DNA from: Smithella sp.
GTDB taxonomy: Bacteria > Desulfobacterota > Syntrophia > Syntrophales > Smithellaceae
DNA: 57,275 nt
Direction: 5' to 3'
Assembly (NCBI GenBank): GCA_017993615.1
Contig: JAGOMJ010000012.1
Location: 1 to 57,275 of the forward strand
Positions 1-10,545 of the stretch are shown in pieces. Position numbers and translations under genes: made by a program. Position 1 is the stretch's first letter, and each line of letters opens with the position of its first letter. The notes beneath the pieces were generated by a model. That model made no database searches and was not told the origin of the DNA. It worked only from the letters and a program-made list of their open reading frames with translations.

Positions 1-117
1 AGTATGAGGCGTAAGGCGAACTATCCTTGAAGCGCAGCGGAGCGGGATTTAAGCCAAGCCGAAGACGAACGAAATGAAGTATGGGGCGTAAGGCGAACTA
101 TCCCCGAAGCGCAGCGG
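1..117. repeat. Two-copy 40-bp direct repeat (intergenic element)
   Basis: Positions 1-40 and 78-117 are near-identical 40-bp copies; they differ at only three positions (a/g at the seventh base and tt/cc in the middle). They are separated by a 37-bp GC-rich spacer. Both carry the core GTAAGGCGAACTATCC followed by GAAGCGCAGCGG. The element runs off the left edge of the window, so there may be more copies. It contains no convincing open frame. Its style (short GC-rich units ahead of hairpins) resembles dispersed intergenic repeats rather than a transposon. Confidence 0.75.
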
Positions 118-120
118 CGA

Positions 121-170
121 GGGATAATGAGCACATTTTTATTATCCCGATAGTGGAGCGTATCGGGATA
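121..170. repeat. Overlapping inverted repeats, alternative hairpins
   Basis: GGGATAAT (121-128) pairs with ATTATCCC (141-148) around a 12-nt loop. TATCCCGATA (143-152) pairs perfectly with TATCGGGATA (161-170) around an 8-nt loop. The two stems share bases 143-148, so they are mutually exclusive. They sit 15-60 bp upstream of the glycosyltransferase start, directly after the 40-bp direct repeats. They could be part of the same dispersed repeat or act as a terminator/attenuator; no T-run follows the second stem. Confidence 0.6.
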
Positions 171-184
171 AGGTACGATTTAAT

Positions 185-2572
185 ATGACACCTTCAGCCA
201 GACAATTCGGCACGTTCTTTCTTCTCCCCTTTACTGACGTGCAAGAGGCTCTTGATTTTATTTCCTCCAATAAGCGTTCCGTCACAGTCATAAAAAACCT
301 TTCCGCCTATCTTGCAAGGTTATCCTGCAAATATCTGCTGCTGGTCGATGCCGAAAAAGACATCAGCATTCGGGAATCGTCTTTGCGACATTTTCTAAAA
401 CCATTTACGGATCAGCACACCGGCATGGTTTATTCTGATTTCACCTCGAAAAAACGAAATCTTCTGAAAAAACATCCCGTAATTGATTACCAGGCCGGCA
501 GCATCCGTGAGGATTTTAACTTCGGCTCTCTTTTGATTTTTTCCGTTGACGCTGTCCGAACGGTATTGCAAAAATACGGTGCTTCACCGTCCGATCCGGA
601 TGTGGCGTTGTACGACCTGCGTCTTAAAACGTCTGCAGACTATCACATCCGTCATGTGCGTAAATTCTTGTACACGGTTTCCGTTAAAAACCATAAACAG
701 CTCGCAGCCTCCGGCGGGAAAGCGGAAACCCACTTTGCTTATGTGGCAAAAGAAAATTTCCTGCGCCAGAAGAAACTGGAAAAAATTGCCACCCATCACC
801 TGAAACGCATCGGGGCATATCTGCCTTCGCGTACAAAAATTGTGAATAACGAACAGGATGGCGGCCAGTGGAAAGCCAGTATCGTTATTCCCGTCCGTAA
901 CCGGAAAAAGATGATTGCCGATGCGCTGAAAAGCGCCCTGAAACAGAAAACCGATTTCCCGTTCAATGTCATTGTAGTGGATAACCACTCCACCGACGGA
1001 ACCACGGATATTCTGCGGAAATTTGCATCAACTTATCCCCACATTCATCATCTGATTCCTTCGCGGCGCGATCTCGGAATCGGCGGTTGCTGGAATGGAG
1101 CCATTTATTCGCCGTATTGCGGCCGTTATGTGGTTCAACTGGACTCGGATGACCTTTACAGCTCGCCGCATACGCTTCAGAAAGTCGTTAATAAATTGAG
1201 ACGCGGACGATACGCGATGGTGGTCGGTTCTTACACCATTGTTGACGAACATTTGAAAAAGATTCCGCCGGGACTGATCGCGCATAAAGAATGGACGCAG
1301 ACGAACGGGCATAATAATTTGCTGCGCGTCAACGGCATGGGAGCGCCCCGTGCGTTTGACCGGTCTGTTATTTGCCGGACGGGTTTCCCCAATGTCAGCT
1401 ACGGGGAGGATTATGCGGTGGCATTGAGAATCACCCGTGAATATAAAATCGGCAGGATCTATGAAAATTTGTACTGGTGCCGACGATGGAAGGATAACAC
1501 GGATGCCGGTCTTGACGCGGAGAAAAAAAACCGCAACGATTTTTATAAGGATCAACTGCGAACACTGGAAATAGAGGCCAGAAAGTCGGCCAACAAAGGA
1601 GACGCGTGTGTAAACAGCCGGAGAGTTTTAGCTGAATTTTCGGGGGGCAAGGCTTTAGCATTGCCTTTTCTTTGTCAACATCTTTATGATGCGCAGAAGA
1701 AAACCTGGCCGAAACTCGCTGAAGCTTGTCGGAATTTGGCGTCCGTTCATAAAAGAAAGCTTCCCGGCGCCTATGACGTTTATCTGCAATATAATCCCGC
1801 CCGCGCGATCAGCAGCGGCGCATCTGTTGATGCCCAGTCCATCAGACAAAGGCCCTGCTTCTTATGTCAGGAAAATCTTCCGGTGGAACAGAAAGGGATT
1901 TTGTACAGAAGCCAGTATCTGATTCTCTGCAATCCTGCGCCGATCTTTGAGAAGCATTTTACAATCGTATCCTTGCAACATACGTTGCAGGAAATTACGT
2001 CGTCAATAAACGGGTTTTTGCAATTGAGCGCCGATATGTCCGGTTACGCTGTTTTTTACAACGGTCCGGCCTGCGGCGCTTCTGCTCCCGACCATTTGCA
2101 TTTTCAGGCGGTTCCCAAAAAATTTCTTCCCTTCCTCCGGGAGATTAAAAAACTGCCTGTTTGCGATACATCGTCTTTGCGATATGTGTCGGGCGAAACG
2201 TTCGATCGATCCGTTGTTTTGCTGGAATCCGGGGATCAAGACGCTTTGAGCATGCAATTCGAGACGTTATTAAAGGCGCTGCAAAGCATCATGCAGACGA
2301 AAGTCGAGCCGATGGTCAACGTTGTTTGTGATCATGCGGGACATCGCTGGCGTCTGATTGTTTTTCTGCGTCAAAAACATCGGCCGGATGCTTATTTTGA
2401 GAAGGGGGAAAAGCGAATTTTTATTTCGCCGGGAGCCGTGGACATGGCCGGCGTCGTGATAACGCCACTGCTGGATAATTATAACCGTCTGGATTATAAT
2501 GCTGTCCGTGAAATTTACCGTGACGTATCGCTCTCTGAAAACACAACGGACGCGGTCATTAGAAAATTATAA
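185..2572 (+). CDS. Glycosyltransferase fused to HIT/GalT-like nucleotidyltransferase (DUF4922-type)
   Basis: A 795-residue protein with three parts. Residues 1-200 look like a degenerate or duplicated family-2 glycosyltransferase half (LLLVDAEKD, then a GSIREDFNFGSLL segment). Residues 228-440 are a clear GT-A family-2 domain: WKASIVIPVRNR at the start, a VVDNHSTDGT nucleotide-binding strand and the metal-binding DSDD at about 319-322. Residues 550-780 resemble HIT/GalT-type phosphorylases: CFLC (558-561, a possible zinc knuckle) and GASAPDHLHFQ with the HxHxQ triad at about 637-641, like GDP-sugar phosphorylases. I infer that it makes or turns over a sugar nucleotide and transfers the sugar; substrate unknown. 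No signal peptide or membrane segment is obvious. The M15 peptidase starts 14 bp downstream, probably in the same transcript. The domain calls are solid, the function is not. Confidence 0.75.
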   Translation: MTPSARQFGTFFLLPFTDVQEALDFISSNKRSVTVIKNLSAYLARLSCKYLLLVDAEKDISIRESSLRHFLKPFTDQHTGMVYSDFTSKKRNLLKKHPVIDYQAGSIREDFNFGSLLIFSVDAVRTVLQKYGASPSDPDVALYDLRLKTSADYHIRHVRKFLYTVSVKNHKQLAASGGKAETHFAYVAKENFLRQKKLEKIATHHLKRIGAYLPSRTKIVNNEQDGGQWKASIVIPVRNRKKMIADALKSALKQKTDFPFNVIVVDNHSTDGTTDILRKFASTYPHIHHLIPSRRDLGIGGCWNGAIYSPYCGRYVVQLDSDDLYSSPHTLQKVVNKLRRGRYAMVVGSYTIVDEHLKKIPPGLIAHKEWTQTNGHNNLLRVNGMGAPRAFDRSVICRTGFPNVSYGEDYAVALRITREYKIGRIYENLYWCRRWKDNTDAGLDAEKKNRNDFYKDQLRTLEIEARKSANKGDACVNSRRVLAEFSGGKALALPFLCQHLYDAQKKTWPKLAEACRNLASVHKRKLPGAYDVYLQYNPARAISSGASVDAQSIRQRPCFLCQENLPVEQKGILYRSQYLILCNPAPIFEKHFTIVSLQHTLQEITSSINGFLQLSADMSGYAVFYNGPACGASAPDHLHFQAVPKKFLPFLREIKKLPVCDTSSLRYVSGETFDRSVVLLESGDQDALSMQFETLLKALQSIMQTKVEPMVNVVCDHAGHRWRLIVFLRQKHRPDAYFEKGEKRIFISPGAVDMAGVVITPLLDNYNRLDYNAVREIYRDVSLSENTTDAVIRKL

Positions 2573-2586
2573 AAAGAAGGTTGCGA

Positions 2587-3141
2587 ATGTTTTTTGCCGA
2601 AGAAGCGATTGTGGACAGCGCGATGAGTTTTTCCGAAGCGATTGAAGGGACAACCGCTCCCGACGAAATCATTCTTTCATTGTCGCTTGTGGATGTGTTT
2701 TATTATTCTTTTGACGGGAGAAAGCATCAGGGACAGATGCTCATCAGCAAAGAATTGGAAGACGATGCTTATGACATCTTCAACGTCATCGAAAAAATTT
2801 TCTTCCCGGTAGACAAGGTGATTCCCATAACGGCCTATCAATGGAATGATTACCGGTCCATGGCGGACAACAATACGTCCTCTTTCAATTTCCGGGTGAT
2901 TGAAGGAACCACTAAATTATCCATGCATTCTCTGGGTAAGGCTCTGGATATCAACCCGGTGCAGAATCCGGTGATTTATCCCAACGGCGTGGTGGCGCCG
3001 GAAGGAGCGAAATACCAGCCGGATGAAAGGGGAACCTTTTCAGCGGATCACCCGATTGTTCGGGAATTTTTAAAGCGCGGCTGGCACTGGGGTGGGAATT
3101 TTAATCAGCCGAAAGACTATCATCACTTCGAAAAACCATGA
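2587..3141 (+). CDS. M15-family (D-Ala-D-Ala / endolysin-type) metallopeptidase
   Basis: A 184-residue zinc peptidase of the M15 family that probably cleaves peptidoglycan stem peptides. Zinc ligands are visible: H114 and D121 in SMHSLGKALDINP, and H180 in the C-terminal DYHHFEK, with the typical WHWGG segment just before it. A TTG codon at 2581 is possible, but AAGAAGG at 2574-2580 abuts it, whereas the ATG at 2587 lies at good spacing, so I chose ATG. No signal peptide is visible, which is odd for a wall enzyme: it may be cytosolic (recycling of muropeptides) or exported another way. It follows the glycosyltransferase fusion by 14 bp and is convergent with the DUF1460 gene. Confidence 0.82.
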   Translation: MFFAEEAIVDSAMSFSEAIEGTTAPDEIILSLSLVDVFYYSFDGRKHQGQMLISKELEDDAYDIFNVIEKIFFPVDKVIPITAYQWNDYRSMADNNTSSFNFRVIEGTTKLSMHSLGKALDINPVQNPVIYPNGVVAPEGAKYQPDERGTFSADHPIVREFLKRGWHWGGNFNQPKDYHHFEKP

Positions 3142-3204
3142 TGCCGACGTCAAATCAAAATACTATCAGCTCCGTTCTGATGTCTTCTTTGACTTGAAAT
3201 CGAT

Positions 3205-3939
3205 CTAGAATACTGATCGGGCGACAATAATGCCGGTGAATTTTTTGTTGGATGTCAGATAAGCCAACAGCGTTTTTTTGGAAATCACCACTTTACCTTC
3301 CTGACGGGAAGCATGAAGCAGACGTAAACTGTTTCCTTGCCACAGAGCAAAACCGACATGCGCCACATCAAGCCCTTGCTGATTTGAGGCAAAGGCGATC
3401 ACATCGCCGCTTTGGATTTTTTTTATCCGCGTTCCGAGCTTCTCTTTATTCATTACAGGAAAAGCCTTCCGGGAAAGCATCTTTTCGATATCGATTATTT
3501 TGGCCAGTTGTACTTTGTTTTTCAGAGCCGGATATAATTCGGGATGCGTGCTCATGAAATCGATTTTTTTACGGTGCGGGGTTGCTTGCAGATGGCCGGT
3601 TATATCGATGAGAAATTTCTTTTCAATATTGTTGCGCATCCAGTCGGTAAAATAATGCAGGCGGGACGAATATCCGCTGATTTTTCCCCCGCGGTAACGA
3701 ATCAATTTAAGATATTTTTTAAAAGCTCCGGATGAAAATCTGCCGGAAGCCGCGCACCGGAAAAAAGCTAAAACGGTTTCAACAAATGTCGTACAATCGA
3801 AAGCTGATACGTTAATGATTAATTTTTCCTTGCCGGGATTTTCAAGCATTCCATCCCGGTAGGGCTTGCCGATAAAAAGCCGTCCTATGTCCACTATTAA
3901 ATCGCCTAACGCCGCTTGATCGGATGTACTTTCGTTCAT
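3205..3939 (-). CDS. DUF1460 (N-acetylmuramoyl-L-alanine amidase-like, NlpC/P60 fold) protein
   Basis: A 244-residue protein with the DUF1460 signature: IGKPYRDGML near the N terminus, then FDCTTFVE with the presumed nucleophile C49, and DVAHVGFAL with the presumed catalytic H194. The GGKISGYSSRLHYFTDWM segment is also typical. Family members are cysteine amidases/peptidases acting on peptidoglycan fragments. An ATG at 3945 is also in frame, but AAAAGGA is properly spaced only for the ATG at 3939. No signal peptide is apparent, although many DUF1460 proteins are exported. It is convergent with the M15 peptidase, so two putative wall-peptide enzymes lie end to end. Confidence 0.8.
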   Translation of the reverse strand: MNESTSDQAALGDLIVDIGRLFIGKPYRDGMLENPGKEKLIINVSAFDCTTFVETVLAFFRCAASGRFSSGAFKKYLKLIRYRGGKISGYSSRLHYFTDWMRNNIEKKFLIDITGHLQATPHRKKIDFMSTHPELYPALKNKVQLAKIIDIEKMLSRKAFPVMNKEKLGTRIKKIQSGDVIAFASNQQGLDVAHVGFALWQGNSLRLLHASRQEGKVVISKKTLLAYLTSNKKFTGIIVARSVF

Positions 3940-4025
3940 GGACATTCCTTTTATTTATTTCTAAATGATTATCGAGGACAAAGCAAATATAAATATTTGA
4001 GAAGAGGAGAAAATGAATGCCTGAA

Positions 4026-4059
4026 AAGGAAAGGCCGGTTTTATAACCGGCCTTTCCTT
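4026..4059 (-). terminator. Perfect 15-bp hairpin, likely rpsT terminator
   Basis: AAGGAAAGGCCGGTT (4026-4040) pairs with its exact complement at 4045-4059 around a TTAT loop. On the minus strand it is followed by a short TTTT. It lies 155 bp downstream of rpsT and 87 bp upstream of the DUF1460 gene, so it probably ends rpsT transcription. Confidence 0.75.
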
Positions 4060-4213
4060 AATTTGTATTGTTGATCATCTTCTGCTACGGAATTTCTTTC
4101 AACTTCGACCCATTCGGATTGAATAGTTCAACGGACCAATTTTAATGCGCCTATAGTGACCCCATGGTGTTCTTCAGGTGTCCATGTTATACGCTTTTAA
4201 AATTGGAGCCAAA

Positions 4214-4474
4214 CTACATGGCGTTGACTTTTTTGGTCAGACGGGAAATTTTGCGGGAGGCGTTTTTCTTATGAATCAAGCCCTTTGCTCCCGCTTTGGC
4301 AATAGCGGGAATGGCAGCCTTCAAGGCTTTTGCGGAATTTTCCTTATTTTTGCTTTCAACGCCCGCAACGACCGATTTGATCTTTGTTTTTAAAGCCGAC
4401 TTGGCGGCAATATTGCGTTGACGATGTTTTTTATTTTGCCGGTCGCGTTTTTCTGCTGATTTATGTGTTGCCAA
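4214..4474 (-). CDS. rpsT: 30S ribosomal protein S20
   Basis: 86 residues, highly basic, with the S20 opening MATHKSAEKRDRQNKKHRQRN and the conserved C-terminal KGLIHKKNASRKISRLTKKV. S20 binds 16S rRNA early in small-subunit assembly. The length matches the family (about 86-90). AGGAGG lies at good spacing before the ATG. It is monocistronic: its own strong promoter lies at 4507-4535 and a hairpin follows at 4026-4059. Confidence 0.97.
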   Translation of the reverse strand: MATHKSAEKRDRQNKKHRQRNIAAKSALKTKIKSVVAGVESKNKENSAKALKAAIPAIAKAGAKGLIHKKNASRKISRLTKKVNAM

Positions 4475-4793
4475 AATATCCTCCTGAATTCATTTATAGG
4501 TGCGGTTATCTAGCCCAATTATTGAAGACTGTCAAGTATAAACTGAGTCATTATAGCTTGGTATCCTTTCTCCCTATCACAAAAAACACTATCATTTTCG
4601 ATGGGATGGCATATTTAAGGTTTAAAAACTTATAAAAATTTTTCTTGACATAATATCCTTTCTTCAATATGCAACTCGGTTATACACTCACAGGAAACTA
4701 TGGTTTCATCTATTTTCTGCGACGCAATATTCAAAGATTAGTTGAATGGACAATGCATTTTTAATGTATTTGCCGTTAATTTAATGTGGTTAT
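4475..4793. other. AT-rich intergenic region between divergent rpsT and PAS-GGDEF gene
   Basis: This 319-bp region has no supported gene. It holds the rpsT promoter (4507-4535, minus). On the plus strand a TTGACA at 4645-4650 is followed 17 bp on by TATGCA (4668-4673), a weak candidate promoter for the diguanylate cyclase gene. The rest is AT-rich with no hairpin that I trust. Confidence 0.5.
4507..4535 (-). promoter_or_regulatory. rpsT sigma-70 promoter
   Basis: Read on the minus strand: TTGACA (4535-4530), a 17-bp spacer, TAGATA (4512-4507). The -35 is perfect and the -10 has one mismatch. The transcript start would lie about 25-30 bp before the rpsT ATG. Confidence 0.8.
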
Positions 4794-6500
4794 GTGACTA
4801 TAGCCGTGAAACAGCAGTCGGGAAAAAAATCCATTAATAAGAGAAAAGTTCTCCAGAACGACCTGTCTATTCTGGCCAGAGATATCATTGCAAACGCCGG
4901 CGTCGGAATGTATATCGTCCAGGACGGCAAATTTGTTTATGTCAGCGAATTATATCAGAAAATTACCGGCTTTACGGAAGAAGAACTAATCGGTACATAT
5001 CCGCTGGATAATATTCATCCGGACGATATGAAAACCGTCAGAGAAAAGGCGATAAAATGTTTGAAGGAAGGGAACTGCAACCCTTACGAATACAGGTTCA
5101 TTACAAAAAGCGGTGAAATAATCTGGGTGCTGGAAGCGGTCACCTCCATTAGCTTTAAAGGGGAGCGGGCTGCCCTAGGCAGTTTTATAAACATCACCGA
5201 ACGCAAGCTCATCGAGAAAAAATTGCACCATGAGGAGCAACTGTTCAGGACACTTACGGATCAATCTTCGGATATCATCGCGATTATTGACCGGAAAGGT
5301 GTTATTACTTATGAAAATAAGGCCATTGAACCGGTTCTGGGTTTGAAAGTCGATGAACAGATGGGCGGCAAGGGCTTTGACAATCTTCATCCGGATGATG
5401 TGCCGTTCGTCTCCAATGAATTAAAAAGACTGTTTGCGGATCCGGATGCTTCTGCTTCGCGTTCGGAAGTTCGTCTCCGCCACAAAAACGGTCAGTGGCT
5501 CGTGTTTGAATTTATGGCCAGCGGTTTGGTGAACAATAATGTTGTGGAAGCGGTGATGATCAACCTGCGGGATATTACCGAACGGAAAAGGGCTGAGGAG
5601 TCGCTTCGGTTCAGCGAGGAAAAATACAGAACCATTCTGGAAAACATTCAGGAAGGATATTTTGAGGTCGATCTGGCCGGTAATCTGACTTTTTATAACG
5701 ATCCGGTTTGCGAAATCATGGGCTATACCAGAGAAGAATTGATGTCCATGAATTATAAAAAGTACACCGGTAACGAAATGGCGGTGAAGGTTTATCAGGC
5801 ATTCAATAAAGTTTACCTGAGTGGCAATTCCACCAAGGAAATTGACTGGCAGATTATCAGAAAAGACGGAGCCAGGCGCTATATTGAAGCTTCAGTATCG
5901 CTGCAAAAGGATTTTTCCGGCCATCCGAAAGGATTCAAGGGCATCATCCGTGATATTACCGAGCGCAAGGAAATGGATCAGAAATTGAATCATCTGGCCA
6001 CACACGATGCACTGACCGGTCTGCCCAATCGAATCCTGTTTATGGATCGTCTTCAGGTTGCGCTGGTGCAATCCAGAAGAAACCGGAACAAACTGGCCGT
6101 CATGATGCTTGACCTGGATCATTTCAAGGATGTGAATGACACGCTGGGACATCTGGCGGGCGACAAACTGCTTCAGGAGGTGGGCAATCGCCTGACGGAT
6201 ATTTTACGGCATAATGACACCGTTGCGCGGCTGGGCGGTGACGAATTTGTGGTTTTGTTGTCGGATCTTGAAAGAATGGAATACGCAGCCGGCGTGGCCA
6301 AAGTCATTTTGAAAGCTTTTGGGAAACCTTTTTTACTGGCCGATCATGAAATTACACCCAACGTCAGTATCGGCATTGCCTTCTTCCCTGATGATTGTGA
6401 TGATGTCGAATCGCTTTTGCAAAAATCGGATATGGCCATGTATTCGGTTAAGACGCACGGACGTAACAGCTATAAATTCTACAGCCACATCGCGTCTTGA
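4794..6500 (+). CDS. Triple-PAS diguanylate cyclase
   Basis: A 568-residue soluble signalling protein. Three PAS/PAC modules lie at about 27-140, 147-265 and 273-392, each ending in a NITERK/RDITERK-type linker. A GGDEF domain occupies about 398-563, with intact catalytic GGDEF at 481-485. An inhibitory I-site RHND (472-475) sits exactly five residues upstream, so the enzyme should make c-di-GMP from GTP and be product-inhibited. There is no EAL domain and no transmembrane segment, so it should sense a cytosolic or redox/ligand cue through PAS. The start is unsure: GTG at 4794 has no clear ribosome binding site, and GTG at 4806 is an alternative. It is convergent with pyrG, 13 bp apart. Confidence 0.9.
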   Translation: MTIAVKQQSGKKSINKRKVLQNDLSILARDIIANAGVGMYIVQDGKFVYVSELYQKITGFTEEELIGTYPLDNIHPDDMKTVREKAIKCLKEGNCNPYEYRFITKSGEIIWVLEAVTSISFKGERAALGSFINITERKLIEKKLHHEEQLFRTLTDQSSDIIAIIDRKGVITYENKAIEPVLGLKVDEQMGGKGFDNLHPDDVPFVSNELKRLFADPDASASRSEVRLRHKNGQWLVFEFMASGLVNNNVVEAVMINLRDITERKRAEESLRFSEEKYRTILENIQEGYFEVDLAGNLTFYNDPVCEIMGYTREELMSMNYKKYTGNEMAVKVYQAFNKVYLSGNSTKEIDWQIIRKDGARRYIEASVSLQKDFSGHPKGFKGIIRDITERKEMDQKLNHLATHDALTGLPNRILFMDRLQVALVQSRRNRNKLAVMMLDLDHFKDVNDTLGHLAGDKLLQEVGNRLTDILRHNDTVARLGGDEFVVLLSDLERMEYAAGVAKVILKAFGKPFLLADHEITPNVSIGIAFFPDDCDDVESLLQKSDMAMYSVKTHGRNSYKFYSHIAS

Positions 6501-6513
6501 AAACCAAACATTG

Positions 6514-9130
<2,617 letters not shown>

Positions 9131-9148
9131 TCTGTTTATCCTTCCCCC

Positions 9149-10498
9149 TTATCCGATTTCGCTTTTGATGATATCCGCAAGCTGCCGGCAATATTTCAGC
9201 GTGACGGCATCGGTCGGACCTTCGACCATCACGCGGCACATGTTCTGCGTTCCGGAATACCTGACCAGGACACGCCCTTCGTCACCCAGCTCTTTTTCCA
9301 CCTGTTTGATGGCTTCCGCCAGCCTGGGAATTTGATCGATATCCGGCTTGCTTTTAACATCAACATTGATCAACTTTTGCGGAAAAATGTCCATCATGCG
9401 CGCCAGTTCGGAAAGAGGCTTGTTTTCTTTAATCATGGCGGCTACTAGCTGCAGGGCTGCAATAATTCCGTCGCCTGTGGTGTGATGATCCAGAAAAATC
9501 ATGTGTCCGGCTTCTTCTCCGCCGATTACGGATCCCATCTTCAGCATATCTTCAAGGACATAACGGTCTCCCACTTTAGACGCATGATGCTTGAATCCGT
9601 ATTGCTTGCAGGCGACCTTCAGACCCAGATTGCTCATGACGGTGCTGACCAGAAGATCGTTTTTTAATCGTCCTTCCCGCTTTAAGACGTTGGCGCAGAT
9701 GACCAGAATCTGATCTCCCGTTATTTCCTGGCCTTTTTCATCCACGGCAATCAGGCGATCGCCGTCCCCGTCAAACGCCAAGCCGATGGCCGCTCCGTTT
9801 TCCAGCACGGTCTTTTTCAGACGTTCCGTGTGCTGGGAACCGCACTGGTCGTTGATATTCAAACCGTTTGGCGTCTTGTGAATGACGTCGATATCCGCGC
9901 CCAGTTCGTGGAACACATCCGGCGCGACCCGATAGGTTGCCCCGTTGGCGGTGTCCAGAACAATTTTCATGCCTTCCAAAGACAGATTGCGGGGAAATGT
10001 GTTTTTTGCAAAAACGATGTACCGTCCGTTGACGCCTTCCAGGCGGAAGGCCCGGCCGATATCGTCGCCTTTGGAAAGGAATTCCGAAAGCTTGTCGTTT
10101 AGGATCAGATCTTCGATGATGTCTTCTTTTTCGTCGGTCAGTTTATAGCCGTCTCCTCCGAATATTTTCAGTCCATTGTCCTGAAAAGGATTATGGGAGG
10201 CGGAAATGACCACACCCGCATCGGCCCGCATACTCTGTGTGACAAAGGCGATTCCCGGTGTCGGCATGACGCCCACCAGATAGGAATACCCTCCCATCGA
10301 GGTAATACCTGCCTCCAGGGAGCTTTCCAGCATATACCCCGAAAGCCTGGTGTCTTTCCCGATGATGATAACAGAACGGTGTCCTCCCTTCTTAAATACA
10401 TGCGCGATAGCCTGTCCCACTCCAAAAGCAATTTGCGGTGTCATGGGATGCCGATTAGCTTCTCCACGTATCCCGTCTGTCCCGAATAATTTACCCAT
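9149..10498 (-). CDS. glmM: Phosphoglucosamine mutase
   Basis: 449 residues. It converts glucosamine-6-phosphate to glucosamine-1-phosphate for UDP-GlcNAc. It opens MGKLFGTDGIRGEAN; the phosphoserine is S101 in ISASHNP. The metal loop FDGDGDR, the sugar loop GGEEAGH and the phosphate loop RYSGTQNMCRV are all present. A longer frame reaches 10537, but AAGGAG is correctly spaced for the ATG at 10498 and the family starts here. It lies between a GlmU-like acetyltransferase upstream and nagB downstream, forming a coherent amino-sugar block. Confidence 0.96.
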   Translation of the reverse strand: MGKLFGTDGIRGEANRHPMTPQIAFGVGQAIAHVFKKGGHRSVIIIGKDTRLSGYMLESSLEAGITSMGGYSYLVGVMPTPGIAFVTQSMRADAGVVISASHNPFQDNGLKIFGGDGYKLTDEKEDIIEDLILNDKLSEFLSKGDDIGRAFRLEGVNGRYIVFAKNTFPRNLSLEGMKIVLDTANGATYRVAPDVFHELGADIDVIHKTPNGLNINDQCGSQHTERLKKTVLENGAAIGLAFDGDGDRLIAVDEKGQEITGDQILVICANVLKREGRLKNDLLVSTVMSNLGLKVACKQYGFKHHASKVGDRYVLEDMLKMGSVIGGEEAGHMIFLDHHTTGDGIIAALQLVAAMIKENKPLSELARMMDIFPQKLINVDVKSKPDIDQIPRLAEAIKQVEKELGDEGRVLVRYSGTQNMCRVMVEGPTDAVTLKYCRQLADIIKSEIG

Positions 10499-10545
10499 TG
10501 TTCTACTCCTTATCTTTAGATATCTCGCGTCGAACAAATTGATTG

